Notes: a model not told the origin generated them from the sequence alone. A stretch of DNA of 48,866 bases from JBLHGU01 sp047615875 (GCA_047615875.1 JBLHGU010000016.1:1-48866), one strand, 5' to 3'. Shown: positions 1 through 9,059, counted from the first letter of the stretch. Translations and numbers: made by a program.

Positions 1-2
1 AG

Positions 3-2060
3 GTAATCTACCGTCGGCAATTCACTGATGCCATTAATACCGTAACCGCGCAGGCAACCTTTCAGTTGCTCGCTGCTGGCAGTAGTGGTGAATTGTTTGT
101 GCCGAACTTGAGCCTGTTTTTTGAAGATGGCTCGGTGCAGAAAGTATTACGCACTGGTGAATCGTTAAGGGCGGTGGCAGAAATTACTACGCAAGGCATC
201 GGGCTGCTGCAGGGCTTTTGGGAAATTGCCTATCCGCCGTCTACCTTAGGTTCACCGATATTTACACCTTTGACCTTTGTACAGACTCAATTAGCCGGTT
301 CTAGCGTACACAGGGAAACCAGCCCCATTCTGCCCGTTGACACCCCCGGATTATATATTGTGAGATTTCGTCTGGGCGATGGTACGGCAGATCAGAACCA
401 GGCTCGTACGGCAACTATTCTTTATCTGGTTAACGGTGCTACGTCTATGCAAAGTATTACTTTGCTAGGTCCGGAAACGGGTGGTTCGCTTAACGAGAAA
501 ACACTGTTTGAATGGCGTGCGATTGCCAATGCCAACGCTTACAAACTGGAATTGTTTCCCTGGCCACGATCGATTGTTGATCAGCTGGTTCAGCCCGGAG
601 AAAGTGTTTGCTCCAACTTGACACAGGAAGAACGTGCAGACCAAACAATGACGGGATTGTTTGTTGATGGCGATTCAACATCGACGCAGCTATCGACACT
701 GGCGCTATCCCAGGTTCGGACTACCCCAAACAACTCTGGCATATGGTGCTTCCTGGTTTCGGCCTTTAATCAGGAGGGCCTACGAATTGGACAGGGACCG
801 ATCCAGACGCTGTTCCTCCCACAGACGAGCCAACAAACTCCAATCATTATCACTACCAATCTCCTGCAATTACCACAGTCGACTCAACCTACAACTCTGA
901 CAATTTCAATGGCAGCCCTTGAATTAGCTGGATTAGGTGAAGATGGTGCTACGCTTCAAATTCAACTGGACTCTTTAATTCTTAACGCGCCGGCCACTAA
1001 CGTTCCAGGTGCAGGAACTCCTGGGCAGACGCCTGCTTCTACAACTGGTGGTAGCTCTTCCGCAACTGGCACGACGCCGCCTGCCGGGGCGTCACAACCT
1101 TCGGCGGGGCAGTCTTTAACTACATCCACCCTAACACCTACCACGACACCTGCCGGCGGAATTTTAACCATTCCAATGGATATACTGTCGTTGTTTAATT
1201 CAATTGGAATTCCAAGTGCCGGTGGAACGACCTTGCTGATTCCTCTCGATTCGCTGTTTCTTGGTGCCACTTCAGTCAGGTCTTCCAGTGCTAACGCCAC
1301 GGGTCAGCCTGCTACCCCTAACAAAAACGCCGGGCAGCCTTCAAAGGGAGTATCCACGTCTTCCACAGCAACAACTCAAGCCTCCACAGCAACAACTCAG
1401 GCCACCACAGGTCAGGCTTCGAATACAGCGACATCGACAACTACTAACGCTACTTTGACTATTCCCATGGATGTGCTGTCGCTGTTTAACTCGATTGGGT
1501 TGCCAACTGCTGGTGGGAGCACGTTGTTGATTCCTCTGGATACGCTGATTCTTGGAGCCTCTTCGGCTAATTCTTCCGGTAGTACAGCGACGGGTTCAGC
1601 ATCAGCATCTACAATGCCAACGTCTACAACTACTGGAACCGCTGGGCAGTCTTCAACTAGCGTATCCACATCTTCTTCGTCTCCTGGAACAGCGCAGTCC
1701 TCTGCGGGTGTTGCTGGTCAAATATCTCAGGCAAACAACACAACAAACGCACCGGGCAGTTTGTTAATCAGGATGAATGAAATGAATTTGATTCTGGTCG
1801 GTGGTCAGCAAAAACCCACCGGATTTAGCCAATCATCAACTGGCACAGGTAATACGAGTCCGACAACAGCGCAATCGAGTGCCCAAACTTCTGTCAATTC
1901 TAGTTCTTCTAGCTCTAGCACTACCAGCTCAGTTACTTCTGTAACCCCTGCCTCTACGCGAAATGCTCAGGGCGGAGTAGGCCAGGCGAGCATATCAGCA
2001 ACCCCCGGTACTCTGATTATCCCAATGCAGTCACTTTTTATCCAGGCTCCAGTACCATGA
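3..2060 (+). CDS. Ser/Thr-rich secreted or surface protein with repeated beta motifs, 5' partial
   Basis: The reading frame is open to the left edge of the window, so the true start lies outside; the first in-window start candidate is a TTG at 66. The N-terminal part looks like a globular beta domain, and nucleotides around 450-830 encode an Fn3/Ig-like stretch (FEWRAIANANAYKLELF). From about 900 on, the protein is low complexity (Ser, Thr, Ala, Gly, Gln, Pro) and is interrupted by five related hydrophobic motifs near 898-1002, 1158-1272, 1452-1560, 1759-1803 and 2008-2054, with cores such as LTIPMDxLSLFNSIG followed by TLLIPLDxLxLGA. The linkers look flexible. I do not recognise the family; an exported or cell-surface role is inferred from composition. 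A secreted Cys-rich gene follows on the same strand. Confidence 0.75.
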   Translation, partial: VIYRRQFTDAINTVTAQATFQLLAAGSSGELFVPNLSLFFEDGSVQKVLRTGESLRAVAEITTQGIGLLQGFWEIAYPPSTLGSPIFTPLTFVQTQLAGSSVHRETSPILPVDTPGLYIVRFRLGDGTADQNQARTATILYLVNGATSMQSITLLGPETGGSLNEKTLFEWRAIANANAYKLELFPWPRSIVDQLVQPGESVCSNLTQEERADQTMTGLFVDGDSTSTQLSTLALSQVRTTPNNSGIWCFLVSAFNQEGLRIGQGPIQTLFLPQTSQQTPIIITTNLLQLPQSTQPTTLTISMAALELAGLGEDGATLQIQLDSLILNAPATNVPGAGTPGQTPASTTGGSSSATGTTPPAGASQPSAGQSLTTSTLTPTTTPAGGILTIPMDILSLFNSIGIPSAGGTTLLIPLDSLFLGATSVRSSSANATGQPATPNKNAGQPSKGVSTSSTATTQASTATTQATTGQASNTATSTTTNATLTIPMDVLSLFNSIGLPTAGGSTLLIPLDTLILGASSANSSGSTATGSASASTMPTSTTTGTAGQSSTSVSTSSSSPGTAQSSAGVAGQISQANNTTNAPGSLLIRMNEMNLILVGGQQKPTGFSQSSTGTGNTSPTTAQSSAQTSVNSSSSSSSTTSSVTSVTPASTRNAQGGVGQASISATPGTLIIPMQSLFIQAPVP

Positions 2061-2163
2061 GCAAGACACGCATCAGGCCACTTTTTGATTTAAGTTCGAT
2101 AAATAACTTATCTGAAAAAAACTTCCTATTAATCACCCAAACAACTACAGAGGAATCAATATA

Positions 2164-3403
2164 ATGAAACCTGTGAATTCGATGTTAAGCAGCTTTGTAA
2201 CGATTCTGTTGATGCTGATCACGCTCACCATTTTGCCGGTAGAAGAAGTGGTAGCAGGCTCTAACGATAAAGCCTGTGCCAGCGATGTTGTATGTGCCAA
2301 GGGACAACTTTGTGTACAGGGATTTTGCAGAGTCGGCTGCCGATCATAAGCTGATTGCTCTGTCGGATCATTCTGTGGAGCAAATAATCAATGCTCAGAT
2401 CAAACCTGCTCTCCACCTGGAAAAACGATCCCATGCTATACGGCAGGAGAGGCTACGTTGTCTGTTGGCGCATGTCAGGCAGGCCAAATGTTTTGTCTAG
2501 CAGATGGCAAATTAACATCCTTGTGTTTAGGGCAAGTTGTTCCGCAAGTTGAAGTCTGCGATGGCGTAGACAACGACTGTAATGGCAAGGTGGACGACGG
2601 CATTACATGCGATTGTAAGCCAAGTGGGGAATTACGAAAATGCTTCTCTGGTCCTCAAAAGAGCGCTAACGTCGGTGCTTGTAAGACTGGAACACAATCT
2701 TGTACACGAGGTAATGAGTGGTCGAGCTGCCTCGCCGAGGTTTTGCCATCAGCGGAAATCTGCGATGGATTGGATAATGACTGTAATGGCAAAGTGGATG
2801 ATGGGATTGCCTGCAATTGCAAACCAGGGGATTCTAAAAATTGTTACACGGGACCGTCTAAAAACAAGGGCGTAGGATCGTGTAAAGAAGGCACTCAATT
2901 TTGTGGCGCCAATAATGACTGGGCAAGCTGTGTCGGCGATGTACTACCTTCAGCTGAATTTTACGATGGCATCGATAATGATTGCGACGGTACCGTCGAT
3001 AACAACATAGCGCCCACAGTATTGCCTTCCAGCTCTACTGCCAATCTTGCTCCCGTGCAGCTCACGCCTAAAACCAACAATGCTGTTGGCACATTCAAAG
3101 GTGCGCCCAATGTCAACAAAGTTATACTCCAGGTGCCCTGGAAAACAGCCAATTTTCCAACAACTCCTGGTGCGTTACTGCGTTGCGAATTGTATGATAA
3201 AAACTGTGGTTCGTTAGGTGCTCAAGAAGTGCCACTGCAACAAAATCTGAATCAGGGCAACCCACAAATTCTCAATCTACCGTTCACCGGAAAAAAATGT
3301 CGGTAATGTGGCTGTAGTTACTTGTGTACTGGGTTCCGCCCCGCATTACAATTTGGTGGTGCGCACCAGCAAAACTTTACCCGGACAGAAAGTCTGTCCA
3401 TAA
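2164..3403 (+). pseudogene. Secreted Cys-rich protein with MopE-type metal-binding motifs, broken
   Basis: A strong Shine-Dalgarno (AGAGGAA, 2149-2155) precedes the ATG at 2164 and a hydrophobic signal peptide of about 32 residues. The frame is then Cys-rich (CASDVVCAKGQLC) and is interrupted by an in-frame TAA at 2347-2349. Beyond it the same frame continues with Cys-rich sequence and three repeats of the 'putative metal-binding motif' seen in MopE-like proteins (CDGVDNDCNGKVDDG, CDGLDNDCNGKVDDG, YDGIDNDCDGTVDNN), about 62 residues apart; the third has lost its first Cys. Near the end, a run of seven A (3291-3297) shifts the frame. Removing one A extends the protein by about 35 plausible residues to a TAA at 3401-3403. 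Metal or Ca binding outside the cytoplasm is the likely ancestral role. Confidence 0.7.
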
Positions 3404-3412
3404 AAAAGAACT

Positions 3413-3445
3413 CAACTTCAGCTTGATTTGGCTGAGCTGAAGTTG
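3413..3445. repeat. 10-bp perfect inverted repeat over the 5' end of lnt
   Basis: CAACTTCAGC (3413-3422) and GCTGAAGTTG (3436-3445) are perfect reverse complements with a 13-nt loop. The TTG at 3428, the first possible lnt start, lies in the loop. There is no T-run after it on the plus strand. On the minus strand a run of six T follows, but only after a five-base gap, so a terminator reading is weak. It may fold in the lnt leader. Confidence 0.5.
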
Positions 3446-4930
3446 GATCTGGTTAGAAAACCTCCCGTCAGTTTGTTGCTAACGGGAGTATTGCCTCTTG
3501 TTCTCGGCGCTATCTTCCCCTTTGCCTTCTCTCCCTTCGATTATAACTGGTTAGCTATAGTCCTGTTAACGTCCTGGTTATGGGTGTTAAGCCTAGGACG
3601 TCCCGTGATCAGCGGTTTCGCTTTTGGCATAGGTTGGTTTGGAATCGGCGCCTGGTGGTTGGTTCCCATGGTAGAACTGTATGGCGAACTGGGCGGGTTT
3701 CTTTCCTTTAGCTTCGTGGTGTTGCTGGGTATATTCCTGGCAATGTTTTCTCTTCTATGGGCCTGGCTTATTTATGTATGTGGGGGGCGAGGTCCGTGGT
3801 TATTGCTAGCTTTTCCTTCAGCTGCCATAATAACTGAATGGCTTCGCGGTCATGTACTTAGTGGACTTCCCTGGACTTCCTTAGGTAATTTACTGTTAGA
3901 TTCGCCAGCAGTCGGGTGGGTTACCTGGTTTGGTGTATATGGCGCTGCGGCCGGACCTGCTCTTCTGGCAGCGGCCCTCTATCTGTTGTGCTTTAGTCAG
4001 TATCGAAAATGGGGTTTTGTGGGGCTCGCAATCACGGCGTTGTGCATCTGGCTCTCGCCTCAGGTTCATGTCGCAAGCAGCCAAACCTACGTTGCAAGCA
4101 TAATTCAAGCCAATCTACCTTCAAATCATAATCTTCGTTATAACTATCAACGCTGGTCAATTAACAACCACGCGATGCTGAGTAACACCCTGAATGCGGA
4201 TGCTGCTCTAATTTTGTGGCCCGAATCGTCAATACCCGGAATGCTGGATAAAGATACAGAATGGTTTAAATGGATCGGTAATTTGGTTCGGCAATGGCCC
4301 GCCCCTTTGTTGGCGGGTGGCTTTACGCTTGTTAACAAGGACCAACCCCAAAACGGCGCTTTCGGTTTTGCTGCAGACACTTTTCCGGACTACCAGTTTA
4401 GCGGCAAGCAACACCTGCTCCCCCTGGCGGAATATCTGCCCAGCTGGTTAGAAATTGTAGCAGACCCGGTAAGAAAGCTGGACTATGTGTCGGCGACAGA
4501 TCAGGGGGTTATCACGCTTAAGAACATCAGTTACGGCACATTGATCTGTTACGAATCACTATTTCCGGAACAAGCCCGCAGCAGGGTTCTAAATGGTGCA
4601 CAGGTACTGGTTAATTTATCCAACGACGTCTGGTTCGGAAATTCACCAGCCCTTTGGCAAGGCTTACAGTCAGTAAGAATGCGTGCGGTGGAAACGGGTA
4701 GGTATGTGTTGCGTGCTGCCAATACCGGCATCAGCGCCATTATCGCGCCGGATGGTAGGGTGACGCATCAGACGCCCTGGGGGCAAGCAACGGTCTTGTC
4801 GGGTGAATTTCGTAGTTTGAACACCATCACCCGATACACGAAATGGGGAGACTTTCCATTGTTGCTTACTACCTTGATACTCGTTCTGTGTTTTTTCCTG
4901 CAAAAACGAAACCTTGTCGTGAAAAGGTGA
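3428..4930 (+). CDS. lnt: Apolipoprotein N-acyltransferase
   Basis: This inner-membrane enzyme transfers the third acyl chain to the N-terminal Cys of lipoproteins. Hydrophobic segments fill residues 13-210 and a nitrilase-like domain occupies about 220-460, with a last membrane helix near 475-492. The expected Glu-Lys-Cys triad is visible: E266 in LILWPES, K327 in SGKQHLLPLAEY and C374 in TLICYES. The conserved NLSNDVWFG and RMRAVETGRY blocks follow. Length (500) fits the family. The frame opens after a stop at 3401, with only TTG starts (3428 or 3443) and no clear ribosome site, so the start is uncertain. Nothing suggests co-transcription with the broken gene upstream other than the 24-bp gap. 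Confidence 0.93.
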   Translation: MAELKLDLVRKPPVSLLLTGVLPLVLGAIFPFAFSPFDYNWLAIVLLTSWLWVLSLGRPVISGFAFGIGWFGIGAWWLVPMVELYGELGGFLSFSFVVLLGIFLAMFSLLWAWLIYVCGGRGPWLLLAFPSAAIITEWLRGHVLSGLPWTSLGNLLLDSPAVGWVTWFGVYGAAAGPALLAAALYLLCFSQYRKWGFVGLAITALCIWLSPQVHVASSQTYVASIIQANLPSNHNLRYNYQRWSINNHAMLSNTLNADAALILWPESSIPGMLDKDTEWFKWIGNLVRQWPAPLLAGGFTLVNKDQPQNGAFGFAADTFPDYQFSGKQHLLPLAEYLPSWLEIVADPVRKLDYVSATDQGVITLKNISYGTLICYESLFPEQARSRVLNGAQVLVNLSNDVWFGNSPALWQGLQSVRMRAVETGRYVLRAANTGISAIIAPDGRVTHQTPWGQATVLSGEFRSLNTITRYTKWGDFPLLLTTLILVLCFFLQKRNLVVKR

Positions 4931-4966
4931 CGGAGAGATTAAAATTTAATCCCTCCGTCACCTTTT
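4922..4966. terminator. Long bidirectional hairpin terminator after lnt
   Basis: AAAAGGTGACGGAG (4922-4935) pairs perfectly with CTCCGTCACCTTTT (4953-4966), and the loop itself contains a 7-bp inverted repeat (GATTAAA 4937-4943 with TTTAATC 4945-4951). The 14-bp stem begins with A4 and ends with T4, so it can work in both directions. The lnt stop codon lies inside the left arm. Confidence 0.8.
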
Positions 4967-4987
4967 ACCTCCTAATTCCCCAAAGAC

Positions 4988-5099
4988 CGTAGGATGTGGT
5001 GAGGTACGAACCGCATCAGTGGTGGTTTATGTAGATGAAATATTCTCCTGTACCTTGGTTTTCTCGATTGATGCGGTTCGTGCCTCACCACATCCTACG
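4988..5099. repeat. REP doublet (REPIN-like inverted pair)
   Basis: Two 31-bp arms, 4988-5018 and 5069-5099, are reverse complements with a single G/A difference, separated by 50 bp. Read outward, each begins with the tetranucleotide GTAG, and inside each arm GATGTGGT can pair with ACCGCATC around a short loop. The GTAG head plus internal hairpin is the layout of REP elements, and two opposed REPs form a REPIN. Such elements are known to be mobilised by RAYT-type (TnpA_REP) transposases; none is encoded in this window. Confidence 0.75.
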
Positions 5100-5120
5100 T
5101 GTTCTGCCTTGCGCGAAAGC

Positions 5121-5210
5121 GAGTATAACCGAGGAACCGGATGCGGTAATACCGTACGTCCGGGACTGTGCGGGAGGCGTCGGGTAACCAGCGTTCCTAC
5201 CGCGGACGGG
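5121..5210 (+). mobile_element. Probable 3' remnant of a group II intron (domains V and VI)
   Basis: CCGGATG (5137-5143) pairs with CGTCCGG (5157-5163), then a two-base bulge (TA, 5155-5156) and CGG/CCG (5144-5146 with 5152-5154) around a five-base loop. This resembles the small bulged hairpin of group II intron domain V. A second imperfect hairpin with GGGAGGCGT on one side and GCGTTCCT on the other (about 5172-5198) could be domain VI. The sequence resembles 3' ends that I recall after bacterial intron maturases, but no reverse transcriptase gene or 5' half is present here. The identification rests on memory and folding by eye. Confidence 0.45.
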
Positions 5211-5302
5211 ACACAATACAGTATGGGTAGTTATAATCACCTAAAACTCTATGAGGATCTCTCTTGATCAGACGATTTCAGTTTGAGATTTAAACTAATA
5301 AT

Positions 5303-6529
5303 ATGACTTTTGAAAGCTTTAGCCGCCCATTCCCGACTTTACGCCAGGTGGTTCGTGATTTTGGTTCAACCTATGCGATCAATGGGTTAATTGGTTTTAT
5401 TTTCGCCGCATCAGGACCGGTGGCAATCATTCTTACCATGGGTAGTCGAGGAGGCCTTAACCAATTACAAATTTCCTCATGGATTTTTGGCGCATTTTTT
5501 ATCAACTCGATCCTGAGCGTTTTATTTTGCCTGCTGTATCGGAAACCACTGGTCTTTTTTTGGAGTATTCCTGGCACAGTTCTAGTTGGGGCGGCTTTGA
5601 CTCACCTGAGTTTTCCCGAAGTTGTCGGTGCGTTCTTCTTAACGGGCCTGCTGATGCTTGCCCTGGGGCTTAGTGGGTGGGTTCGAAACGCCATGAATAT
5701 CGTTCCCATGCCAATCGTTATGGCGATGGTCGCCGGGGTGTTTCTACAATTCGGCCTCGATCTTATCATGGCATTTCGTGATGGTTTTGCGATTGCGGCA
5801 CCTATGTGTGCTGTATTTATCTTGTTAACCTGTTTGGTTACTGTTGGTCGAATAATGCCACCATTAATTGGTGCATTACTGGCTGGTATTGCCGCGGTAG
5901 CGTTTACAGGTGGAATAGATCTAGGCGCTGAGTCATTGTCACTGTTTGTCGCCCCTGTTTTGATCCAACCAGAATTTTCCCTTGCTGCCACGGTTGAACT
6001 AGTTCTGCCACTAGCTATCACAGTAATCGTTGTTCAAAACGGTCAGGGAATAGCCATTTTAAAGTCCGCCCGTCATGATCCGCCTGTTAGTGCAATAACC
6101 ACTGCATGCGGTGGATTTTCTCTATTAACCGCCCTGACTGGCACTGTGTCTACCTGTTTAACCGGTCCAGTCAACGCCCTGATTTCCTCATCGGGAGAAC
6201 ATCATCGACAGTACACCGCAGGTATTTTTGTAGGCCTGTTAGGTCTTCTATTTGGGTTTTTCTCTTCAGTTTTCACGACGCTGATGCTGGCTACACCGCC
6301 GGTATTCATTGCCGCACTAGCCGGTCTGGCTATGTTGCGCGTATTACAGAATTCCATGACTACTGCATTCGGTGGAAAATGCACGCTTGGTGCACTTGTT
6401 ACGTTTCTTATAACCCTGGCTGATATACCAATACTGACTCTTGGCGCACCATTTTGGGGGCTTCTAATTGGTTGTGCTCTATCATGGCTGCTTGAACGAG
6501 ATGACTATAAAAACTCCATATCAAGGTAG
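5303..6529 (+). CDS. BenE-family benzoate/H+ symporter-like permease
   Basis: This is a 408-residue inner-membrane protein with about eleven or twelve hydrophobic segments and almost no soluble part. The motif order FSRPFPTLRQVVRDF, then a Gly/Ala-rich first helix, PGTVLVGAA near residue 95 and FPEVVGAFFLTG after it, matches BenE transporters, which import benzoate or related aromatic acids with protons. The ATG at 5303 follows an AT-rich leader with the intron-like remnant and REP pair upstream. No benzoate dioxygenase genes accompany it, so the substrate is unknown. It may serve the MmgE/PrpD gene downstream, 137 bp away. Confidence 0.82.
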   Translation: MTFESFSRPFPTLRQVVRDFGSTYAINGLIGFIFAASGPVAIILTMGSRGGLNQLQISSWIFGAFFINSILSVLFCLLYRKPLVFFWSIPGTVLVGAALTHLSFPEVVGAFFLTGLLMLALGLSGWVRNAMNIVPMPIVMAMVAGVFLQFGLDLIMAFRDGFAIAAPMCAVFILLTCLVTVGRIMPPLIGALLAGIAAVAFTGGIDLGAESLSLFVAPVLIQPEFSLAATVELVLPLAITVIVVQNGQGIAILKSARHDPPVSAITTACGGFSLLTALTGTVSTCLTGPVNALISSSGEHHRQYTAGIFVGLLGLLFGFFSSVFTTLMLATPPVFIAALAGLAMLRVLQNSMTTAFGGKCTLGALVTFLITLADIPILTLGAPFWGLLIGCALSWLLERDDYKNSISR

Positions 6530-6666
6530 GGAAAAAGGTCACCTTTTAATGTAATCTACTCTTTTAATCATAAACCTTAAGAAATTAGTTGAATCACGAA
6601 AGCATGCACAACAAGGGTTTGCACATTTTTTGACGCTTAGCTGATTTTTCCAGGTTAAATGCAACC

Positions 6667-7995
6667 ATGAACTATCAAGAATTTATTCATAATCTGCAGT
6701 GGCGAGATGTTCCAGCCGACACCCAAAACATGGTCAGGCGTTGTTTATTGGATCTACTGGGTGTTGCTGCTAGTGGAATCCAAACACAACTATCAGCGGT
6801 TATCCGACATCACGCTTTAAGCCAGTTCGGAGCGGGAGCAGCATCCGCGCGTATCCTTATGGATGGCCGTACATGTAGTCCCGTTGGTGCAGCTCTGGCC
6901 GGTGGTATGACCATTGATTCCATAGATGCTCATGATGGTTATAAGCCAGTTAAAGGTCATGCGGGCTGTGGGGTATTGCCTGCGTTGTTGGTTTTTTGGG
7001 AAGCAGAGCAGGGTGAACAAGTAAGTGAAGCCGAATTGTTAACTGGGTTGCTAATTGGCTACGAGATTGCCTGTCGCGCCGGTGCCTCATTACACGACAG
7101 TGTTTGTGATTACCATACTTCTGGTGCCTGGGTAGCATTAGCTGCTGCTGCCATAGGCACACGCATTCTTAAACTTGATGCAGAACGAACACGTCATGCG
7201 TTGGGTATAGCCGAGTATCACGGCCCGCGTTCTCAGATGATGCGTTGTATCGACCACCCGACCATGTTGAAAGACGGTTCTGGTTGGGGCTCCATGGCCG
7301 GTGTGTCGGCCGCCTATTTGGCCAGGGACGGATTTACCGGTGCTCCGGCAATTACTATGGATGCCCCGGAGCAGGCGCATTTCTGGAACGATCTGGGAGA
7401 AGTATGGCTCATTAAAGAACAATACTTTAAGCCGTTTCCAGTCTGTCGATGGGCACAACCTGCGGCTATTGCCGCGCTGAAATTACAGGCTGAAAACGAG
7501 TTTGATGTTAATCACATTACAAAAATTCGTATAGGCACTTTTCATGAATCTATTCGACTTGCCACGGCTAATCCACAAACTACCGAACAGGCACAATACA
7601 GTCTTCCATTCCCGGTTGCAGCGGCTTTAATCCATAAACGAATTACGGTCAAAGAAATAGAAGGTGAAGGCCTTCAGGATCAAGCGGTGCAACAGTTGAG
7701 CCAGTCTATTGAGCTGTATGAGGTGGATGCATTTAATGAAGTTTTCCCCGAGCGGCGAATAAGCAAGCTCAGTATTACACTCGACGATGGAAGGATTTTG
7801 GAATCTGGCCCAATCGAGGCCAATGGCGATCCAGAGATTCCCTTAAGCGAACCAGAAATTGATGATAAATTTTGCTTATTCGCCACACCAGTGCTTGGAC
7901 CAGAGCGAACTCGTGAATTACTACAGCATGTAAGAAATATGGGCGAAGCCACAGATCTAAATGATTTCAATCGCCTTATTTATCCTACTTCCTGA
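6667..7995 (+). CDS. MmgE/PrpD family protein
   Basis: The 442-residue sequence has the all-helical MmgE/PrpD fold signature: RRCLLDLLGVAASG near residue 25, an AALAGGMTIDSIDAHD block near residues 76-92, and GHAGCGVLPALL around 98-109. The family includes 2-methylcitrate dehydratase (PrpD) and cis-aconitate decarboxylase, which dehydrate or decarboxylate tricarboxylates in the cytoplasm. No prpB or prpC lies nearby, so a methylcitrate role is not supported. Placement after a BenE-like permease suggests a catabolic role for an organic acid. The ATG is preceded by no clear ribosome site. It converges with the GcvT-like gene, ending 38 bp from it. Confidence 0.85.
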   Translation: MNYQEFIHNLQWRDVPADTQNMVRRCLLDLLGVAASGIQTQLSAVIRHHALSQFGAGAASARILMDGRTCSPVGAALAGGMTIDSIDAHDGYKPVKGHAGCGVLPALLVFWEAEQGEQVSEAELLTGLLIGYEIACRAGASLHDSVCDYHTSGAWVALAAAAIGTRILKLDAERTRHALGIAEYHGPRSQMMRCIDHPTMLKDGSGWGSMAGVSAAYLARDGFTGAPAITMDAPEQAHFWNDLGEVWLIKEQYFKPFPVCRWAQPAAIAALKLQAENEFDVNHITKIRIGTFHESIRLATANPQTTEQAQYSLPFPVAAALIHKRITVKEIEGEGLQDQAVQQLSQSIELYEVDAFNEVFPERRISKLSITLDDGRILESGPIEANGDPEIPLSEPEIDDKFCLFATPVLGPERTRELLQHVRNMGEATDLNDFNRLIYPTS

Positions 7996-8033
7996 ACCAA
8001 ACGAATACAACTCAGTTAAAGATTCACGACAGT

Positions 8034-9059
8034 TTACTGATTGCCTTTAGTGCGGTTGTTCTGGGGATCGAATGAACAGGGCTTGCAAACTATGGCCTGG
8101 GTTGGCTGGCCCAGCAATAAAACCTCCACAACAGATCCCTCAATAGCATGTAGCGGATCGATGTAGGCCATAGCGAGATTCTTTTGGGTGCGGTAACCCC
8201 AGGCAGCAGATGTGATACCACCGATCGGCTTGCCAGCAAGAAATACGCCCTCGCCGGGCTGTGCCGGTGCCTCGTAGCTATCGAGTTCCAGAACCACACG
8301 TTGCTTCCGGTTGCCAACATCTAACTGCTTTTGCAGACCTTGCTTACCAGGAAAATCCTTAGTCATGTCGACGAAGCGGTTTAACCCGGCTTCAATAGGA
8401 TTAAATTCTGTGATGAAATCAGTCTTCCAATGTCCATAACCTTTTTCCAGACGCATGGAATCAATGACGTACATGCCAAAGTGAGAGAGGCCAAAGTCTT
8501 CTCCGGCCTGGGTCAATACTTCGTAAGCCGCATATAGTTGCGAATTAGGAATATGTAATTCGAATGCCTGTTCACCAGAATAGCTGATGGCGATGGCCAG
8601 TGACTCGACGTAAGCAATGTAGCAGTGTTGTGCGGTTAACCAGGGGAAATTAGTTGGCTCCCATTGGGTTCGTGGAGAAACTGCCGCCAGTAAATTGCGT
8701 GCGTTCGGGCCAGCGATAACCAACATTGTATGGGTGTTGGTTTGACTCAGTATGTGGATGTCTGATCCGTGCGGAATACGTTCCGTTAGCCAATCTCTAT
8801 CGTGATACTCCGCAGTCGCAGCAGAACCATAGAAAACGTCGCCACCGGGCAGCGGTACGATAGTAGCTTCGCTCGAAATATTGCCGTTGTCGGTTAAGAA
8901 GTAACACAGATTAGCTTTGCCGATTTGCTTACTTACGCGGGAGCAAGTCAGGCTGCTGAGCCAGGGCAGGGCGCCTGCACCACTGATACGGTAATGGTTA
9001 AAACCGGATAGCTCGGCAAGGCCTACATGCGTCGTGAGTCGAGTTGCCAGGTGTCCCAT
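8034..9059 (-). CDS. GcvT-like folate-binding aminomethyltransferase domain protein
   Basis: This 341-residue protein matches the C-terminal GcvT half of dimethylglycine and sarcosine dehydrogenases: VGLAELSGFNHYRISG near the start, YSGEQAFELHIP in the middle, then SMRLEKGYGHWKTDF and NPIEAGLNRFVD. In the fused enzymes this domain takes the formaldehyde equivalent onto tetrahydrofolate. Here it is a separate frame starting with ATG at 9059, 37 bp inside the end of the FAD gene, with no clear ribosome site, so translation would have to be coupled. The sequence begins directly at the GcvT core: the linker region normally preceding it is absent. A split of an ancestral fusion by deletion and frameshift is likely. 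Confidence 0.8.
   Translation of the reverse strand: MGHLATRLTTHVGLAELSGFNHYRISGAGALPWLSSLTCSRVSKQIGKANLCYFLTDNGNISSEATIVPLPGGDVFYGSAATAEYHDRDWLTERIPHGSDIHILSQTNTHTMLVIAGPNARNLLAAVSPRTQWEPTNFPWLTAQHCYIAYVESLAIAISYSGEQAFELHIPNSQLYAAYEVLTQAGEDFGLSHFGMYVIDSMRLEKGYGHWKTDFITEFNPIEAGLNRFVDMTKDFPGKQGLQKQLDVGNRKQRVVLELDSYEAPAQPGEGVFLAGKPIGGITSAAWGYRTQKNLAMAYIDPLHAIEGSVVEVLLLGQPTQAIVCKPCSFDPQNNRTKGNQ

Noticed and set aside
5019..5267. An 82-codon open frame in the lnt-benE gap
   Set aside because: It overlaps the REP doublet and the intron-like hairpins, and its translation shows no protein-like pattern.
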